Shown here: in pieces, positions 13,301-24,130 of the stretch
How positions within the stretch are numbered: position 1 is the stretch's first letter
Layout: each line of letters starts with the position of its first letter
NCBI GenBank assembly: GCA_023055355.1
Contig: JALJCS010000001.1
Location: 104,225,881-104,289,880 of the forward strand
From: Agelaius tricolor
Lineage: Eukaryota > Chordata > Aves > Passeriformes > Icteridae
Reading direction: 5' to 3'
DNA: 64,000 nt
Program-made: the position numbers and the translations under genes
The notes under the pieces: model-generated
The model's database searches: none
Told to the model about the DNA's origin: nothing
The model's input: the letters and a program-made list of their open reading frames with translations, nothing else

Positions 13301-16300
13301 GCTTGCAGTACAAGCCAAAAAAACTCAGATGGAATTTTTGATGGAGGAATAATGGTGCTGTAACTTATTTACCTTGTGATAGCTCTGATTCCATGGACGA
13401 TCACACTGATAATAAAGATAGTTCTTGATTTTCCTTGAATTCCCTATGTGAGCTGCCCTTCCTTGGTGTGTCACACACTGGGCCAGCACAGTGGTCAGCC
13501 ACTCAGTGTGTCTTGGACCTTCTTAGGAGTCAGTCTACTTGTCTCTATCCTTTCTGAGCTGTTTGTAAGGAAGGAATAAAAGTCAGGAAAAAGAACTGTG
13601 GGACAGCTGTTAGCTGGCAGTTGCAGTGTGATATATTTTAAGTATCCTAAATGTACCTGAAAGGTAAATAGAGACACAATAATTCCTGCATGTCTTGTCT
13701 GTTTGAATAATTACCTATAATAGTATTTTTATTGTTGAGTTGCTAGATTCAATTAGGTACCTGTTATATTTCTTTGGCTACTCACACACCAGCGTGGCTT
13801 TAAAAACCTTAAGGGTTTTTCTCAGATCCTCTGTACTTCCTAATGAATAGAAATATTGCAGTATAATCACATCTCTCTTATCAGTTGCAATATTAACCTT
13901 GGCCACTTTAAAAAAATGTTTTCATGCTTCTGATATCATGATGCCATATTCTATCAAGGCAAACAAATGAAATTTCAATTATGAAATCTCTGACAAAGCT
14001 ATAACAAACATGTCATATTATGGAAATTACTCTTCTCTAAAAATAGTAAGGAACAAACTCCATTCCTTTTTCAAGAACCTGTCAGACTCTTTCATAAGAA
14101 ATGTTCATACAGTGATTCTCTCCTTTATTACATTTCCATATTATCACTGAATACTTTATCTTTCATAATTTCTTATTATTATAACAGATATGATTGATTG
14201 TATGGCAAAGTGACACTAAGAAAGTGATTTGTTTGTTCCTGGGATGTTTTAGGGAAATTCAAGTGCTGAAAAAATTAAAATGAGCTAACAGAAGAAAAAA
14301 ACTGCTTTAAAGGCTCCAAGAGCACTTGAATTTAATTGCTTTGACCAGTTGTGTACTCAGTAAACAATACCGAGTCAGAATTTTCTATTTTGATACTTGG
14401 ACACTTCTGAAACACAATGGTTAGCAGCATATATGCATATACTTCTCTTTTTTTAAACTAAATAATACAGGTTTTTTAAATATTTTTGCTTCTCTGGAAC
14501 CCCAGTGCCAGCAATGTCCTCTTGATGTCCTCTCTAATGCTGATTTTTTGAATCACTTTAACAAGTGAAAATTTTTTTGCCCTATTTCATGTAGTCTGTC
14601 ATTTCTCCATTACACAGTGCCAGTTACACAGTAACATACTTTCATGCCAATATATTTTTCAGATGCAAATGAGATGATTACAGATTAGGTGCAGAAAGGA
14701 TGCCTTTTGGGAAATGCACAAACTTCTCACTGTCTTTTCATCAAAGCTATTAGCCTTTCAATTAGCCCAAGAGTGACAATCCCTGAGCTTCACACTAACT
14801 TTCTATTTTTTAGCATTTCTATTTGTCATTTTTATTTCACTTCAATTCACTTGAGATATGAACAGTTGGGGTTTTTTTTAATTCAGAGCATATGCTTCAC
14901 TTCTTGGTTTTCTCAAACTATGCTAACTGTTTTGCAAGGAAAAGAGTCAGGGATGTTGATGCCACCTTAGTTTTCCATGCCTGTGTATTTGCCAGAAATT
15001 CCACACCAGATTTTTTCATTTTTCTCTCTGTACAAAAATTGTGAAAAGCACATGCAGCATTTATTTTCCCATCTAAAAATTTGTAGCATCTATGGGGCAA
15101 CTCTACCACACTGTAGGGAAAAAAAATAGAATAAGGAGAGGATACCTTGTTTTCAGTTTCTTTTACTTCAGTGTAGCAGATAAAAATAAGAAGGAGGCAA
15201 TGATTGATGGCCTCATACTGTAGCACTGCTTCTCTATGCTACATATTGACTATATTTAAAGTCTTATTGCTGGTAGGAATGGAAAACATCTGTTTGAAAA
15301 AAAATGGCCAGATTATTCACTAATGTCCATTTGTCTTGCTTTTTTTCACGTGTTCTTGTCCTGTGATGATCATTGTGTTATCCAGGCCTATGTTTAGCCT
15401 TGAAATCACAAGTACCCCTTGCTCTTCAGTCAGAACTTTAGAGAAGAATGAGGTGATCTGCTTGATCATCTTTTCTCTGAAAAAAAAATGCTACAATAGG
15501 TATAGGTATGTTGGTATTTTAGAAAGATGGAAGTTCAAAAAGCGTGGCATGCACTTAGAGTGGACCATGATCATGTTTGACATCTGTTAGTTCTCAGGTG
15601 AGGTCATTAGTTTGTGAACAGGTTATGTGGTGATCTGCAGACAGGAACATTGCATTCTCCAGGATTTATGTTCTGTCTTTTGCTTCATACAAGCAAGAAT
15701 TGAATTAGGGATTATTTCCTTCCTTATTTTATCATAGATCTTTTATCTTAGGAGACAGAAAGTAGTGCTTTCAGATCTATTAATAACATCAAAAATCTTG
15801 CTGACATGCATATTAAAAAATTCTCATGGTCTTTTGTTGCAATATTCTGAAGTCTTCAAAAGAATTTCCATTACCCTTAAGCCTAAATGACTAAAATTGT
15901 TATTTTGTGCCTACTTCTGCACAAGAGAAAGAGAACCAGTAGATAAGGAAAGTTAAATGATAGTGTTGTAAATATAAATAAAGTCTTATCATAGGAATGA
16001 GAAGAATACTTCAGGGTAAAGAAAGAGAGAGGAAAAAACAAATTTGAGGTAAGGTAGTGTAGGTGATTCAAGAGAAAGTATCAAGGGATGGAGGAATAAT
16101 TTGAGATGGAAGATAGTGCAAGGAAGGTCTGGAAAGACAAAGAATGTTAAGACAAATCTGCAGGCAGTGGAGAAGGTGTCTGTGTTGTTGAGCATACACT
16201 CAAATTTGCAGTGAAAATTTCATATCAATACAATGTAATCAAAAGCAATGATTCAAAACAAAGTTCATAGGAACATTCTCAGTGGCTATACTTGGCCAGC

Positions 16301-16955
16301 AAACATAAACCATCATTTTATAACCAGAGAACCTGAGATAGGAATAGTTAGATTCAAGACTATATCTGAAAAATATAGTGTATAAAAAGAAAACAGAAAA
16401 AAAGCATCTTATCATTCCTTTATTATGTCAGGATCTGAAACATTTAATCAATTAGCTTGTTTATATTAATTTAAATATATTTATTATGGCAAAATTTTAT
16501 TTAACAAACATCCAGACAAGGATGTTTTCTTGGTCAGACAAAATCCCAGCATTCTCCATCTGAATTAAATTGACTAAATTCAAGGAGAAATTAAAAGAAA
16601 ATGATGAGTGAAAACAATTGAAAATGAAGATCAAAAGACATATAGGAAAGAGAAAATATCATTAGACAAGAAAACAGAGACAGAAGGTCACATATTAGAA
16701 TACAAATACTCTTTTATATGAGAATGGGTTTTTGACCAGTCACACCGTTGCAATTCTATATGGAGGAAAAGTGGAGAACAGCAAACTGGGCACATCTACC
16801 TCTCAAGCTTGTAGATAGAAAGGCTGTAATGCCTCTGCAAATTCAGGAGTCCCCTAGGTTAATTGCCAAGAATTTTCCTTTTGACAGATTATGGATAGTA
16901 AAAACCAGTCAAATATTGCTGTGATATAAATACCAGTTATGTATTGCTATTCTGT

Positions 16956-16972
16956 AAAAAAAAAAAAAAAAA
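16956..16972. repeat. Poly(A) run of 17
   Basis: A homopolymer of 17 A. I looked for an upstream retroposed body and flanking duplications and saw neither, so I treat it as simple sequence. Confidence 0.8.
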
Positions 16973-17288
16973 TAGTGTGATTAACTTTCCAAGCAGCTTC
17001 CAATCTCTTAAAAACTTATAACAGAGTTTCATGCTTTAAATCAGAAAATAAAGACTCTAAGAGTGATGGTCTATCTTCAACAAAACTATTCAGCCTTTCC
17101 CCATTATCTGTTTCAATTCCCAGGTAGCCTTTTTTTAGAAGGGTGAATAGAATTTTCATATCAACTTGCATTGGTGACCCATGTAATTGCCTTAGTCTTA
17201 TGCTACATGAAAATCCATCTTTTGAGCTGTGTGATGACAGAAAGGCAGCTTTGTTTCCCATCATTGCAACCAACCTTTATTAGAAAGA

Positions 17289-17317
17289 AATCACTAGCAG
17301 CTATTCTGCTAGTGATT
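17289..17317. repeat. Perfect 12-bp hairpin, 5-nt loop
   Basis: AATCACTAGCAG is followed by the loop CTATT and the exact reverse complement CTGCTAGTGATT. It could be a remnant of a small inverted-repeat element or a chance hairpin. No tail or target duplication is evident. Confidence 0.75.
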
Positions 17318-17694
17318 CCAATTTAATCAGCCAAAAAAAAAAAGGAATTAGAAACACCAATTTTAAACTGCCTCTTTTTCAATAAAACAGTTTTATTATC
17401 AGCTCTGAAATGGATGTGTCTTCACTTGTATTAAAGTTTGATAAAATACACTCTTATTGACCTGAACAAAGCTTTTGCTGTTTTTTCTGTTCATCATTTA
17501 TAGTGATATCTGTAGAGAGCATTAAGGCCTTTTTATATTTTTAAATGAAAGCTCTTCCTACAGATAACCTATCAGCACTCCACCTATCTGCATGACTTGT
17601 CCATATAGTCACATTATTTTAATATATTCAATACATTTGCATATTGATTTATTTGCTGTGAAAGACAAGATCTTTATTCATTTGCTCTTTACAG

Positions 17695-17901
17695 GTAGGA
17701 AAGGATCCCCGAAGAGGAGCATTCCTTGAGACCATCAACAGCATTAATTCAGTGCACTGGAGTCCTTGGAACTGGTATCCTGGAACACCACTGCCTATCA
17801 ATTTTCTAAGGATTCTCTTGACACCAGGAGAGCTGTTATATTTAGATGCTTATCTGCTTTTGACTGCAGTGCAGTGCTTGCGAAGATGTCTTTCATTTTG
17901 A
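17695..17901 (+). CDS. Candidate coding (possibly terminal) exon
   Basis: After a good acceptor tract (TTTGCTCTTTACAG, ending at 17694) the sequence stays open for 68 codons in phase 0 and stops at TGA 17899-17901. Phase 0 is what the exon-like segment at 1322-1461 would require, though this has a one-in-three chance of being fortuitous. The translation begins VGKDPRRGAFLETINS, contains the Trp/Pro-rich stretch HWSPWNWYPGTPLPIN, and ends in a hydrophobic, Cys-containing tail. I do not recognise the protein. There is no convincing donor, so it would be a last exon. The best internal GT (ACTG|GTATCC, 17775) is weak. It could equally be a chance open frame. Confidence 0.28.
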   Translation, partial: VGKDPRRGAFLETINSINSVHWSPWNWYPGTPLPINFLRILLTPGELLYLDAYLLLTAVQCLRRCLSF

Positions 17902-20520
17902 GGCTTAACACATTAAATATCACCTGATCTGAAGATGTTTGAGGGTGTAGAGCCTCTGGCATAGAATAAATGTCTTGTCTAAAAATAGTGTTACATTTCT
18001 GCATAGCCCTTCATTTTGTGTAGCTCTACTTTGTACATAAATTAAGGCACAAAGAGAAACTAAAGGTCTGTCTTCACACTGACAGAGGGAAGAAATCTCA
18101 AAGCTTAAAAAGAAGATCCTCTGACATTCCTACTCAAAATCTCCCCAGTATGTCCAAATACTGCATTGAATAGCAGAAGCCCTTCAAAGCCTTCTAGATG
18201 GAAAACAGAAAAAATGAAAGCTGTAGTGTCATACTGAATCACAGATATAACAGCACAGATTAAAGCTGCAATAACTCACTGAATATTCACTTTGATTATG
18301 TGAGGTTTAAATAAGGCCTTTAAACCAAGATTCCTCTACTAGATCTTTAGTGTACATGCACTTAATCTCTTAAATTACTATTTCCTAACATTTTAGGAAA
18401 TAATAGATCACTAGAATAAAATTACTAGTCAGGTGGATTAAAGGAGAAGAGCCAAGTAACCATAACCACCATGGGCTGTGTTGGATAATACTGTGGGTTA
18501 GCAGTGACAAAGCACTAGACAACAACAGCCTTTGTGCCTATGTCCTATGAATATCCCCCAAATAAGGAAATCTGTCACTTGAATGTCTACCCATTGCAGT
18601 CCTTTTCAAATCACAAAAGCTTTTTCTTAACCAAATATGAAAATATCATCAACATATGCTTTTTAACACTAAAAGTTTGAGCTGGATCTTCACAAATAAA
18701 AAATACTTAATACTATGCTATGAAATAATCATTTGTAAATTGTCCATAGATACCAGTCCAGCTCTCCTAAAGCACTCTCTGGTAAGGAGCCTATTCCCTG
18801 CATACCCACATAGAACTGCTTATTGTTGTTTTATTTACAGCTAAATTTTTAACTTCAAGTTGTGTTCATTCAACAGTGGAAGAGAAGAAAATTTAGCAAG
18901 ACCATAATGCCCTGAAGCTGTAGGATGAGTTTCTGACTGGCTCATCAAAGCTGACTTGGGCCATCACAGCAATGCAGAAACATAGGGTTAAGGTTAAGAT
19001 TTTGTCACAATATTGTCCTGATGTCTTACCATGACTATTAAAGAAATGAGGATTTTCTTCCCTTCCAGTCTATCCTGTGTTCTTTCCTTTGGTAGCACTG
19101 GACCTATTGAAATGCTAATCATAACTTTTTCATTCCACATCAAGAACTGAGCATTAAAAATATTTAGGAGTTTCAGTCCTATGATTTCAGTGGTTTTCCT
19201 GTATTGAGGGAAGGCAGACTATGAAAGAGAAAATGAAAAAGGAAGGGAGTGGAAAGGGGAATATAGGGAAATCTCTCTACTATTGAAGAATTGGAAAGAC
19301 AGTTACTTCCTCCAGATGCTGATTTTAAAGATGTTGCTTATAAAATATAGGACAAAATATTATTGCAAAAATCTTACATATAGAACAATCTTGAGATTCC
19401 AGCCTTTGAGGTATTTCCAATCAAAGGCCTTGGTGAGTCATGAATTAATTGAAAAGATAAAACTAGCAACACAGTCCTAAAAATTTAGTTATACAGCAGA
19501 AATTCCCAGCTTGGTAGCAAACAGATAATTTAATGAATTACCATCATCCTGTCCTACTTTGCTTTTCAGTATTACTTTTTGTAGTAGTGGATAGGATCAA
19601 GGTGGAAATTACTTTTCCAAATCACCCTTTTTAATTTTTTCCCAAATTTATGACATCTGTGTTCTTGGCTCATTCATAATGAAGACCATGAACATATCCC
19701 TCTCCAGCATCTATATTTTTCATTCATTTGTCATACCAGAATGTACACATCAAGGAATGTTTCTCACAACAGAATTGTTTTCACTCCATTTGGGGAAGCA
19801 GGCTTTTTTGTTGCTCTTTTTATTGGCTTTTTTTGTTGGCTTTTTTTCCCCTTGAAATCAGCTCTAATTTCTTCCAGATGTTTGTTATACTAATAGAGAA
19901 AAGTAAAAATTCAGTAAAGGAAAATAAAACTAATTTATATTTTACTTGTTTTAACCACTTTAAAACAATTTCAACAATTTCTACATACTTTGTGAAGTCT
20001 GTAAATTCCAGTTTAGCCCTTTTATAATCACTAAAGCCACAGGCAATGTGTATGCAAAATGTGATGGAATTATGAGGTGCAAAAATCTGACAAAACTGCA
20101 AAGATAATGTGGCCTCTCTGCTGCTGCTCTTCTATAATTTCTATCCCCTTTTCCATCCTCCATCATTTTTCTGAAAAGGTAAACTGCATAGATAATGTGT
20201 AATAAAAGACAATGGTACCAATACTGGCTGAAATCTTCAGGAAGGCATTACAAAATAAAATTTGCTTACCAAGAGAGAAATAATAAACCAAATATGAATC
20301 TGTATTTCAGACATTATTTTATAATATGATGAAAAATGTCCTGGTATGTACAGTTTTATGGTAAAAAAAACATTGTCAGAAGACAAATTTTGTAGGGCTA
20401 GAATAATTTTTTAGCAACTGTGTAACAAATCGGTTCTTGACTCTCTAGGATGATGTCAAAATTGTACAATTGATTTGATTGGTGCTACTCATACTAGGCA
20501 GGATGGTGTGTTTATAAAGT

Positions 20521-20562
20521 GTATATAAAGTTAAGAATACTGTATATAAAGGTAAGAATGAC
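20521..20562. repeat. Two-copy 21-bp tandem repeat
   Basis: GTATATAAAGTTAAGAATACT is followed directly by GTATATAAAGGTAAGAATGAC. A further partial unit (GTTTATAAAGT) precedes them at 20510. The TATATAAA core is TATA-like, but the context does not suggest a promoter. Confidence 0.7.
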
Positions 20563-22146
20563 ATCCAGCAATAATCTCTTCATTTTGCATTGAATTGCGT
20601 CAGCATCTATGAGCCTCTATAATTCTAGAGACTTATTTTATTGTATTATTTTAATGTAAAATGCTTGAACAATTCCAAGAGAGTGTTCATGTGCAGTGGT
20701 TTCACATTTTCTGCAGTTTTCTAAATCTAGCCAAGACCTTACATACACAGTATCCATCGATCTATTTAATTAGGAAGCAAAGAAATCACATCTCTAGTAT
20801 GCAATGCTAAGTGTCTTTATAGACAAAAAGCTTTCAAGAATTAGAATAAAGATGAAAGGAATACCCACACATTAAAGCTTAGGATACCTCAGGGCAAGTG
20901 AAATACATTAAGTGGGCACTTACGGCAATTAAGTTTAAAATTAACTTTTTATATAAATCAGCAGAGGTCTATCTGATCAAACTCTTGGATGAGCCTTTGT
21001 GATAACTCGGATGTAATCTCTACAGTTTATTGCAAATCATAATGCCGAGCACTGCAGAGTTACAATTAGACTACACAGATAAACAGAAGTCTTATCTCAA
21101 TATTTTGATGGTTTAAGGAATATTACAGACACCCACATGTCACAGAACAAGTGGTTATACACTATATAATACTGGTTAGGCTTCTTTAACTACAAGCAAT
21201 TTTACTGAACTTTGCAAGAAAAGCAGTTGGTAGGACCGTGAGACATCAGTGTGTGCTTGAACAGAATCAGTAATGTCTTGCAAAACAAAATTAAAGTATA
21301 TGTGTATGGTAAACATGAGAACATGAGTTTATAGTCAAAACACTAGAAATTACAAATTCCAAGGTTTTGGAGGACTTTAGATTTTCACTTTAGAGACAGA
21401 TGCTAATTTTCTTCATTCTGTAATGCACCTTACACAGAGGAGCAAATACAAAATGGTAAGGAAGATGTGCCTGGATATGTGTCAAAATCCACCTCTCAAA
21501 ACCCCACGTTAAAAGCCATTTCTCAAACACATTTAGAACTGGAAGCCAAAGGTGGACAGATATGAACCAAGTGTACTGTGCCCTTAATGATAGCAGCCTT
21601 TCTTGATGCAACAGAATCTGGTTATCTTTCCTACCCATTAGTGGATGAAATGGTTTGTGAGACAAAGTGATTTTGGTGGAATTTTTGTTTGAAACTAAAC
21701 ATCATGGGGAGAAAAGGAGATCAGACAAAATCTGTCCCAAGACCATCAAGTTTCCAACTCACATAAGAACCTTGTTTTCATACTGGATTTTTAAAAATGA
21801 TCCCTTCTGAGACACCAAATACCCATTTGAAGCACACCAATATATTAATCTGAGCCACATTTTTCTGTAACCTAAGTAATGATATTTGAAGCCTGCCTTT
21901 CCATATCTGAATTTTGAACTGATTGGAAGTTGACATTTTTTACGTAATTCCTATCATTATGTAAAGTGAAATATGACTTCGTCTGCAAAAGTGCTTAGAA
22001 GTGTATCTAAACATAAACTGAGAGACACTGGTCTTCTGTGGCAGTGGTTTCAGATACCTGATAGTGAAGTGTTAATTGTCAGTGAAAAAACAACTGCTTT
22101 CTGGATTTTTTTTTAATCAAACCCAAATTTTATACTGGGATAATAG

Positions 22147-22212
22147 CAGTTACCAAACAAAATGGATAGAGCAGTAACAAAAAAAAACAGTTACCAAACA
22201 GAAATGGTAGAG
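22147..22212. repeat. 25-bp near-identical direct repeats
   Basis: CAGTTACCAAACAAAATGG plus ATAGAG (22147-22171) recurs as CAGTTACCAAACAGAAATGG plus TAGAG (22188-22212), separated by an A-rich spacer with nine consecutive A. This suggests a slippage-type local duplication. Confidence 0.7.
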
Positions 22213-22391
22213 TCTCTTCATGAATATATTCATCCTTCAATATAATTTCAGCCTAATTAAAAAATACCACAAACTAAACTGCATAGTTAATTACAGGACT
22301 TACTTTTACAAACTTCACATTGTTAATTTTTTTTCTTGGAAAAAAAAAGTGCACTGAAAAGATAGTTCCTAATGTTATTTTGCTTTTGCAG

Positions 22392-22418
22392 AGCTGGCCA
22401 AAAGCCAAATTTGAATGG
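22392..22418 (+). other. Possible 27-nt microexon
   Basis: An excellent acceptor (TTATTTTGCTTTTGCAG) is followed 27 nt later by TGG|GTATGC, a moderate donor. The 27 nt are open in phase 0 as SWPKAKFEW. Vertebrate microexons of this size exist, but acceptor-like strings are common in AT-rich sequence, so support is weak without transcripts or conservation. Confidence 0.15.
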
Positions 22419-23157
22419 GTATGCTTTATATGTAAAACTTATCATGCAGTTCTAATTAAAATCTACTGAAGCTTTCAGCTTCATTTAGGAGAGTTCATGT
22501 TCTGAATGTTTTTTATTTTCTTTTGGTTGCATTAAATGTCAGGAGAAACTATCACACTTTCTTAAATTAAATAAGATGGACTAATTTTTTAAACATTGGG
22601 AAGCAAAACCCCACATTTTGTTTCTTATGGACAAAAATCTCACAGGATTCTTAGTGACAGAAGTTTTGCCTTCAGCAAATATTCAATATCAGCATGTGGA
22701 GAAATAAAAAATATTTTAAAAAGATAGTATTTAATTATTTATTTTCATTGATAAAATATATGTTTTTACATATAAGTACATCTCACTGGGATTTATACTG
22801 AATGTAGCTGATTTAACCACATGTACAAAGCACCTAAATCTGTTTCTCTCTTTTAGTGTATTAATTTAAAATGCTATTTAAGTGTGTGCCACTGCTGAAG
22901 TTGTTAACTCTGGGCAGTTTTTCTAAGAAATACATTTTCTGAGAAATCTCTTCATTTTAATAGGTAAACATTAACTGGCAAGATAGCAGATATTTACAGG
23001 TATAGACCATTTCTATTGTCTTCTGTCTATATTATATGTATTGAGCATGTACATCTATGGTATATAATTTATATTAAGATAATAATTAATAGTTAGTAAT
23101 ATAATGCAATGAAGAATAGAATAAAAAAGAAATAATACTGAAAAGATTATAACAAGG

Positions 23158-23223
23158 AAGATAGATATAGATATATATTATATAGAATTATATAGAGATA
23201 GAGAATTATATAGATAGAGATAC
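23158..23223. repeat. Degenerate GATA/TATA microsatellite
   Basis: About 66 bp of interleaved ATAGAT, ATAT and TAGAGATAGAGA units, an imperfect simple repeat. Confidence 0.75.
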
Positions 23224-23924
23224 TAAGGAAACAGTAATTTTCTTTGTGCCCTATGGAAAGAGTAAGTGAATTGGTCAGACAACTCAGACTGAACTACCAT
23301 CAACAGTGCTGATAAAGCCTGTCTCCACCCCTCCTTTACCTCTGAGCCACTGTCTGGCCCATGGCAGGCTTGCAGTTAATGGGACCCAGCTCAGAGCCAT
23401 GCAAGGCAGGCAGGAGAACCCTTCAGAAGAGCTCATACCTAAGGTTAGTCACACTGGCAATCTAGTGCATAATTTGTGGGTATTTTAGGATTTACCAGGT
23501 AAAAAAATCTCTAAAAATAGCTTTCTTTCACCTGTACTTGAGTAGGACATCCTAATGCATTCTGATCTCAAGAGATCACAATGGACTGGTGACACACATG
23601 AAAGCTGGAATCTCTCAGGCTATACCCATGCAAACACCTGTGTGGTGCCTGCACCTCCAAACCCTGAAGTACCACTGCAGGCTGTAGTGCACCTCAGCAC
23701 CAGGAATGTCACCAGGGGTAGAAAGCACAGGATACAAAATAGTCACTATATTGGATTTCTAGAGAATTACAGAAAAAATACAGGAGTTAATTCTTATATG
23801 TGTTCCACTGCCTGGGAAAGTAAAGAGATCTAAGAAATGAGCTAAAGCAGTCATAGCATTGGTGGTGTCAAAAGAAGTTCTGCCAGCCTGAGTCTTGGTG
23901 CAACTTCTCCTTGAAGCTGATCTT

Positions 23925-24130
23925 GTTTAAATATGTATTAATGATGCAATTAGGTTTTAATAGTGGTAAGTAGGAGCAGACTGTGAAGTTTGCCGATGAT
24001 ATAAGACTGAGAGTGCTCTAATAAAAGAAAATTTCAGGACACCATGCAGAAAGAGCTGAGTGATCTTTCAGAATGGAGAAATAGGAAAGGGAATAAACAT
24101 GAGAACTGATAATAAGTACTTCTACTATAG
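23925..24130 (+). mobile_element. Decayed CR1/L2-like LINE reverse-transcriptase fragment
   Basis: With a few stops and likely frame breaks, the plus strand reads LFKYVLMM and then, some 20 codons on, VKFADDIRLR, followed by a stretch beginning with an alternating acidic/basic helix. This matches the order in CR1/L2-type LINE reverse transcriptases, where an LFxxFxNDL-type helix precedes the F-A-D-D catalytic motif. The fragment is old: stops interrupt it, and neither the 5' nor the 3' end of the element is recognisable. Boundaries are approximate. Confidence 0.6.

Larger units (their letters stand above)
10354..17694. other. Non-coding AT-rich stretch
   Basis: No gene is supportable. A 17-A run (16956-16972) and a perfect hairpin (17289-17317) are listed separately. 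A minus-strand open frame of 85 codons (17016-17273) reads rather protein-like but has no splice context and no family I recognise. Confidence 0.55.
17902..23924. other. Non-coding AT-rich stretch
   Basis: Mostly unique sequence with two short local duplications (20521-20562, 22147-22212), a possible 27-nt microexon (22392-22418) and an AT/GATA-type simple repeat (23158-23223), each listed separately. Nothing else is supportable. Confidence 0.55.

Noticed and set aside
16956..17343. Poly(A) run as the tail of a processed pseudogene
   Set aside because: No gene-like body in the proper orientation and no target duplications around it.
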